Origin: Fidelibacterota bacterium
GTDB lineage: Bacteria; Marinisomatota; Marinisomatia; Marinisomatales; UBA1611
Assembly (NCBI GenBank): GCA_002722105.1
Contig: PBKF01000059.1
Span: forward strand, 1 to 38,914
Direction: 5' to 3'
Length of the DNA stretch: 38,914 nucleotides
Shown: positions 34,711-38,914 of the stretch, piece after piece
How the letters are laid out: every line of letters begins with the position of its first letter
Numbering within the stretch: the first letter of the stretch is position 1
The notes under the pieces: model-generated
Databases searched by the model: none
Seen by the model: the letters and a program-made list of their open reading frames with translations, nothing else
Told to the model about the DNA's origin: nothing
Translations under genes and position numbers: made by a program

Positions 34711-34802
34711 TGTTAGTCAGGGGTGCTGTTCTTAAAGCAGATGGAACGGCTGAGAATAAACCCATTGACCTGATCTGGATAATGCCAGTGTAGGAAGACA
34801 AC
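34711..34802 (+). promoter_or_regulatory. TPP (THI-box) riboswitch
   Basis: The aptamer conserved core is intact: AGGGGTGC at 34719-34726, CTGAGA at 34750-34755, ACCC at 34760-34763, CCTGATCTGGATAATGCCAG at 34769-34788, then TGTAGGAAG. P1 pairs 34711-34718 (TGTTAGTC, one bulged A) with 34797-34803, where the final A is the first base of the downstream ATG. The receptor's Shine-Dalgarno (AGGA, 34792-34795) is part of the aptamer's conserved 3' strand. No separate terminator or anti-terminator is visible, so TPP binding is expected to shut down translation directly. Confidence 0.95.
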
Positions 34803-37130
34803 ATGAAGTTTAAAACATACCTTATTTTCCCGGCCTTTTATTTCTCTTTCATTTGTGCACAGATAAAGGGGACTGTTACTGATCAAATAAGTGGAAAGCC
34901 TATTAAGGATGTAAATATTATTGCATTAGAAATAGGCACATCAACAAATGAATTTGGTGAATTTTCTTTAGATGTTTTACCGGGAGCTAAATTAGAGTTT
35001 TCACATATCGGATACCAAAAAATCACCGAAATAGCTGTATATGGAATGAATGTAAACCTGGTTCCTGTGATTATTGAATCAGATGAGATTGTGGTTCGGG
35101 CAGGGCTTACCAATGAAACACTGCAACAAGTTTCAAGCAGTATAACTGTCATAACCGAGCAGAATATAAGACAATCGGGAGCAGAACATTTTCAAACTTT
35201 AACAGACCAGGTTCCGAATTTAAATTGGGCAGGAGGGACAAGCCGTCCAAGGTATTTTCAAATAAGAGGCGTTGGTGAGCGGAGTCATTATTTTGGGGAA
35301 GGTGCACCTAATTTTTCTGTAGGATTTGTAATGGATGATATGGATCTTAGCGGATTGGGTATGATTGCTCAATTGAATGATATAAGTCAAATTGAAGTAT
35401 TCAAAGGACCGCAATCATCTCTTTATGGAGCAAATGCTATTGGAGGCCTGATTTCTGTCCACTCAAATGATCCGTCTGAAAACTTTAAAATTCAATCATC
35501 ATTAAATTTTGGATCCGACAATTATTATGGTGGACAGGGAATTTTAAATACGAAATTATTTTCAGGATTATCTTTGCGAATATCATTGATGAATAATTAT
35601 CAAAATGGCTATAGAGAGAATATTTCTAAAAATGTGGATAATTCTAATAAACGAGAAGAATTTTTATCACGAATAAAATTAAAATATTCCTTAAACAATA
35701 TGTTTAATATTTTATATACATATATTTATTCTGATTTAAAAAATGGCTATGATGCTTGGGCACCAAATAATAACACTGAATTCATCACATATTCAGATGA
35801 ATATGGGGAAGATAGTCAGTTAACGCGCGGATATTCTATTAGAGGGAATTTTTCTTTTTCAGAAACAATCGCTATCACATCTATTACCTCATATACGAGC
35901 ACCGATTTGATACATGCTTATGATGGTGATTGGGCAGATAGTACTTATTGGCATGATAATCATGGATTTGATCCAACTGTTGAGGGTTGGGATTATTCTT
36001 TTTTTGATAGAAACGAAAGAAACCGGACAAACTTTACTCAGGAAATACGTTTGTCATTGGGTCCTACTGTAGTGGGAATTTTTTCAAAAACTCTTGAAGA
36101 AAAAGATAATGCATTCGGGTATTTATTCGGTGGTGCCGCTACAAATGGAGCAAGCAAATTTGATTTTCGTGCAAATGCAGGTTATTTTCAATTTGAATCA
36201 AATATTTTGTCATCGCTGGTTATGAATGCAAATTTCCGTTTTGAACAAAACAAATATGATTATTCCGGTTTGTATCAGGGGCTTAATGATAATTGGGAAA
36301 AAGTTGATCTCCCGCATATTATGTTTAATACAGATACATCTATGTTGGGATATCGCTTATCACTTAAATATAATTCTGACAAAAAGACAATATTTTACAG
36401 CACCATGTCACAAGGCTATAAGTCAGGTGGAATAAATCAGCAGCCTTACTTATCAAAAGCCAGTCGTCCCTATGAGCCTGAATTCATACAAAACGCTGAA
36501 TTTGGATTAAAACGTTATAGAGAATCATATCGGACACAATTTTCAATCTTTTATGCAAAAAGAAAAAATCAGCAAGTTTCAGTATCCAGTCAGCAGGTAG
36601 CGGGTGACCCCAACAGTTTTCTATATTTTACAGCTAATGCAGGTTCAGGTACAATCCAGGGTTTAGAGTGGGAACATATGCAAATGATTTTTCGTTCTTT
36701 AATTCTAAACTTTTCTTTAGGATCTTTATATACCTGGGTTGACAAATTTTCCTATAATTCTGCTGAAAATGTTATCACTTATGTAGGAGATAGGGAAGCA
36801 GCAATGGCACCAAAATTAACAGGATCATTTGGGTTGAATTATCAAAATGATTCTGGATTATTTGCTTCATTATCAGCCAGTTACAAACATGAATATTTTT
36901 ACTCTGATAGCCATGATCAAAAGTCAGAACCCTATAAACTGTTTAATTTTAATATTGGTAAATCATTTAATAAGATAATAATATCATTCTGGGCTCGCAA
37001 TGTTTTGGATGAAAGGTATGCGATCCGCGGGTTTTATTTTGGACTTATTCCCCCTGATTACCCTGAACAGCTTTGGAAAAGCTATGGAGAGCCAAGGCAA
37101 ATTGGTTTGAAACTGAGTTATTCCTTTTAG
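34803..37130 (+). CDS. TonB-dependent outer-membrane receptor, probable thiamine uptake (OMPthi-type)
   Basis: This 775-residue receptor has a signal peptide (residues 1-19) and a CarboxypepD_reg-like domain (about 20-90, with GTVTDQISGKPIKDVNI). A TonB box-like DEIVV sits near 94-98. The plug domain runs from about 105 to 225 (PRYFQIRGVGER, QIEVFKGPQSSLYG, GANAIGGLISV). A 22-strand barrel is expected to the terminal aromatic LKLSYSF. Control by a TPP riboswitch at the start codon implies transport of thiamine or a thiamine phosphate/precursor; the barrel itself does not tell. It is a single-gene unit; no inner-membrane thiamine permease or kinase is adjacent. It lacks a SusD partner. Confidence 0.92.
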   Translation: MKFKTYLIFPAFYFSFICAQIKGTVTDQISGKPIKDVNIIALEIGTSTNEFGEFSLDVLPGAKLEFSHIGYQKITEIAVYGMNVNLVPVIIESDEIVVRAGLTNETLQQVSSSITVITEQNIRQSGAEHFQTLTDQVPNLNWAGGTSRPRYFQIRGVGERSHYFGEGAPNFSVGFVMDDMDLSGLGMIAQLNDISQIEVFKGPQSSLYGANAIGGLISVHSNDPSENFKIQSSLNFGSDNYYGGQGILNTKLFSGLSLRISLMNNYQNGYRENISKNVDNSNKREEFLSRIKLKYSLNNMFNILYTYIYSDLKNGYDAWAPNNNTEFITYSDEYGEDSQLTRGYSIRGNFSFSETIAITSITSYTSTDLIHAYDGDWADSTYWHDNHGFDPTVEGWDYSFFDRNERNRTNFTQEIRLSLGPTVVGIFSKTLEEKDNAFGYLFGGAATNGASKFDFRANAGYFQFESNILSSLVMNANFRFEQNKYDYSGLYQGLNDNWEKVDLPHIMFNTDTSMLGYRLSLKYNSDKKTIFYSTMSQGYKSGGINQQPYLSKASRPYEPEFIQNAEFGLKRYRESYRTQFSIFYAKRKNQQVSVSSQQVAGDPNSFLYFTANAGSGTIQGLEWEHMQMIFRSLILNFSLGSLYTWVDKFSYNSAENVITYVGDREAAMAPKLTGSFGLNYQNDSGLFASLSASYKHEYFYSDSHDQKSEPYKLFNFNIGKSFNKIIISFWARNVLDERYAIRGFYFGLIPPDYPEQLWKSYGEPRQIGLKLSYSF

Positions 37131-37284
37131 GAAAAAAATCTGTTAAATCTTTTATTCCATATAATTTAATTCAATTAGAAAGAAAATTCTTACAGTTTTT
37201 CAAATAAAATATAGGTGACTTTTCACATTTACTTTTTTTAAAAAATAGAACTAATTTTATAAGCTATTTTCGAAATAAAAGAAC

Positions 37285-38613
37285 ATGTTTAGTTATATCA
37301 CGGAACGCTTTGACTCCATTTTCCGTAACGTACGGCGATTAGGGATAATAACAGACAAGAACATTAATGATACCGTTCGGGAAGTTAGACGGACATTGCT
37401 AGATGCGGACGTAAACTTCAAAGTGGCAAAAACTTTTGTTCAAACTGTACAAAAAAAAGCACAGGGTACAAAAGTTTTAAAATCGGTAAAACCGGGGCAA
37501 CAATTTGTCAAGATAATTCGCGATGAATTAGTAGCACTTCTGGGAGAGAATATAGTAGAATTGGACTTGAAGGGTAAACCAGCCATCCTTTTATTGGCAG
37601 GTCTTCAAGGTGCCGGAAAAACAACTACAGCAGGGAAACTGGCAAATCGGTTTAAAAAATCCGGCAAATCGGTATTGATGTTGGCCGCTGATGTTTACCG
37701 GCCAGCTGCAATAAAGCAATTAGTAGCATTGGGAAAACTAGCCGATGTGCCTGTATATGAAGAAGGCACAGGTGACCCGCTGGCGATTTGTAAACGTGGA
37801 ATCGAAGAAGCACGATCTTTGAAAAATGATGTTGTAATTCTAGATACAGCAGGTAGAATGCATATAGATGGCGAAATGATGATGGAAATTCAGCAAATTG
37901 CAGAAATTTCGAAACCAGACGAAATTCTGTTTGTTGCTGATGGTATGACTGGACAGGATGCAGTGAATTCTGCGCAGGCTTTTCACGAAGTTCTTCCTTT
38001 AACTGGTGTGATTCTTACAAAGATGGATGGAGATGCAAGAGGAGGAGCAGCAGTGTCTATTAGGGAAGTGACCGGTAAACCAATTAAATTCATGGGTACA
38101 TCTGAAAAACTTGATGGTCTAAATGTTTTTGACCCAAAGCGGATTGCTGATCGGATTCTTGGATTCGGAGATATTATTTCGATTGTGGAAAAAGCTCAGG
38201 ACGTATTTGATCAAGAAGAATCTGAAATAATCCAGAAAAAACTGATGAAAAACACTTTTGATCTAGATGATTTTCAATCTCAGCTACAACAAACGAAAAA
38301 AATGGGTTCTTTGAGCCAATTACTGGGAATGATGCCCAATATGATCCCAAAAGCTTTAAAAAATTTAAAAATGGATGATAGGCAGGTCGGATGGACCGAA
38401 GCAATCATCAATTCCATGACTCCAGAAGAGCGCCATAGGCCTGAAATTATCAACGGCAGTCGCCGATTGAGAATCTCTAAAGGTTGTGGACGACCGGTTC
38501 AGGAAATAAATACTCTTTTAAATCAATTTTCTCAGATGAAGAAAACGTTAAAAAAAATGGGTAAAAATAAAAATTTTAAACTACCAGACTTGGGTAGTGT
38601 TGGAATATTTTAA
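37285..38613 (+). CDS. ffh: Signal recognition particle GTPase Ffh (SRP54)
   Basis: This 442-residue protein binds signal sequences and 4.5S RNA and delivers ribosomes to FtsY. The N domain is 1-95, followed by the G domain with GLQGAGKT at 106-113, DTAGR at 187-191 and TKMDG at 245-249. The M domain runs from about 310 to the end. The M-domain RNA-binding stretch reads ISKGCGRPVQEINTLLNQF, with Cys where GSG is usual. The start ATG lacks a strong ribosome site. The gene is followed 15 bases later by rpsP, as in many bacteria. No SRP RNA gene is visible in the window. Confidence 0.96.
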   Translation: MFSYITERFDSIFRNVRRLGIITDKNINDTVREVRRTLLDADVNFKVAKTFVQTVQKKAQGTKVLKSVKPGQQFVKIIRDELVALLGENIVELDLKGKPAILLLAGLQGAGKTTTAGKLANRFKKSGKSVLMLAADVYRPAAIKQLVALGKLADVPVYEEGTGDPLAICKRGIEEARSLKNDVVILDTAGRMHIDGEMMMEIQQIAEISKPDEILFVADGMTGQDAVNSAQAFHEVLPLTGVILTKMDGDARGGAAVSIREVTGKPIKFMGTSEKLDGLNVFDPKRIADRILGFGDIISIVEKAQDVFDQEESEIIQKKLMKNTFDLDDFQSQLQQTKKMGSLSQLLGMMPNMIPKALKNLKMDDRQVGWTEAIINSMTPEERHRPEIINGSRRLRISKGCGRPVQEINTLLNQFSQMKKTLKKMGKNKNFKLPDLGSVGIF

Positions 38614-38628
38614 TTAAGGAGAAATACA

Positions 38629-38914
38629 TTGGCGACGAAAATTAGACTGAAACGCATAGGACGTCGAAATAGGCCATTCTATCGAATGGTTGTTATGGAT
38701 TCACGGAATCGCCGTGACGGTGCTGCAATTGAAGAATTGGGATGGTATAACCCGATTGATACAGATCATTGCTACGAATTAAAAGGTGACCGCGTTCTCC
38801 ACTGGCTCGGTGAAGGTGCACAGCTAACTGATGCAGCACATAAATTATTGCGCCGTGCAGGTATTGCACATAAATGGCATCTTATGAGACAAGGTTTAGA
38901 TGATGATCAAATTA
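38629..38914 (+). CDS. rpsP: 30S ribosomal protein bS16 (5' part)
   Basis: The start is TTG 38629 behind AAGGAG at 38616-38621, seven bases apart. Ninety-five residues are readable before the right edge. ATKIRLKRIGRRNRPFYRMV and EELGWYNPI are standard bS16 N-terminal signatures. Residues 60-80 (LGEGAQLTDAAHKLLRRAG) match the C-terminal helix. Typical bS16 has 80-90 residues, so this one has a C-terminal extension (KWHLMRQGLDDDQI and on). It is the next gene after ffh, and trmD or rimM could lie beyond the edge. Confidence 0.95.
   Translation, partial: MATKIRLKRIGRRNRPFYRMVVMDSRNRRDGAAIEELGWYNPIDTDHCYELKGDRVLHWLGEGAQLTDAAHKLLRRAGIAHKWHLMRQGLDDDQI

Noticed and set aside
1..38914. CRISPR arrays, tRNA or rRNA genes, insertion sequences
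   Set aside because: No regularly spaced repeats, cloverleaf-like segments, rRNA core sequences or transposase frames were seen on reading both strands.

Overview
The window is AT-rich, gene-dense bacterial DNA from a Gram-negative organism with an outer membrane. It carries a TonB-dependent receptor with a carboxypeptidase-regulatory-like N-terminal domain. It also carries a PorZ-like beta-propeller protein with a T9SS/FlgD-like C-terminal domain, and an O-antigen-type polysaccharide locus. The mix fits the FCB group, and I favour a marine lineage such as Candidatus Marinimicrobia. The lineage call is inference from gene content and composition, not from a marker-gene tree.

Region 1 (1-17037, all +) is a surface-polysaccharide (O-antigen/EPS) locus that is already running at the left edge. 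In order it holds the end of a GH43-like propeller protein, a stand-alone amino-acid adenylation enzyme, a methyltransferase of visibly higher GC, a WecE-type aminotransferase, a second methyltransferase, a DUF2079 membrane protein and a third methyltransferase. It continues with a Wzy/WaaL-type polymerase, a WaaE-like GT2, two GT4 enzymes, a fourth methyltransferase, an ExoA-like GT2, a PglE-like aminotransferase and a fusion of an initiating phosphoglycosyl transferase with a PglF/FlaA1-like 4,6-dehydratase. The last two can together make a nucleotide-activated 4-amino-4,6-dideoxy sugar and load it on undecaprenyl phosphate. The operon ends at a strong, probably bidirectional terminator shared with a convergent DPM1-like GT2.

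Region 2 (17.8-22.8 kb, +) is an accessory block of small genes. It holds a two-TM microprotein, a YwaF/TMEM164-like membrane protein, a DoxX-like protein, an SRPBCC protein, a small lipoprotein, a zinc-ribbon protein, an unknown basic protein and an exported glutathione peroxidase. It ends in the wreck of a photolyase-related gene, with one frameshift and a large internal deletion.

Region 3 (23.0-30 kb, +) holds an exported oligopeptidase B-like peptidase coupled to a succinate-semialdehyde-type dehydrogenase, two small exported proteins facing each other, and the PorZ-like protein. Region 4 (30-34.5 kb, -) is an operon reading OPT transporter, adenosine deaminase, cyclic-nucleotide-binding protein, AI-2E-family permease. 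Region 5 (34.6-38.9 kb, +) has a TPP riboswitch directly controlling a TonB-dependent receptor (probable thiamine uptake), followed by ffh and the start of rpsP.

The most interesting items are the PGT-dehydratase fusion beside its partner aminotransferase, the TPP aptamer whose P1 helix contains the receptor's start codon, the decayed photolyase gene, and two polysaccharide genes whose frames have no standard start codon at the place homology and the Shine-Dalgarno sequence point to. No gene-free stretch longer than 300 bases was found.
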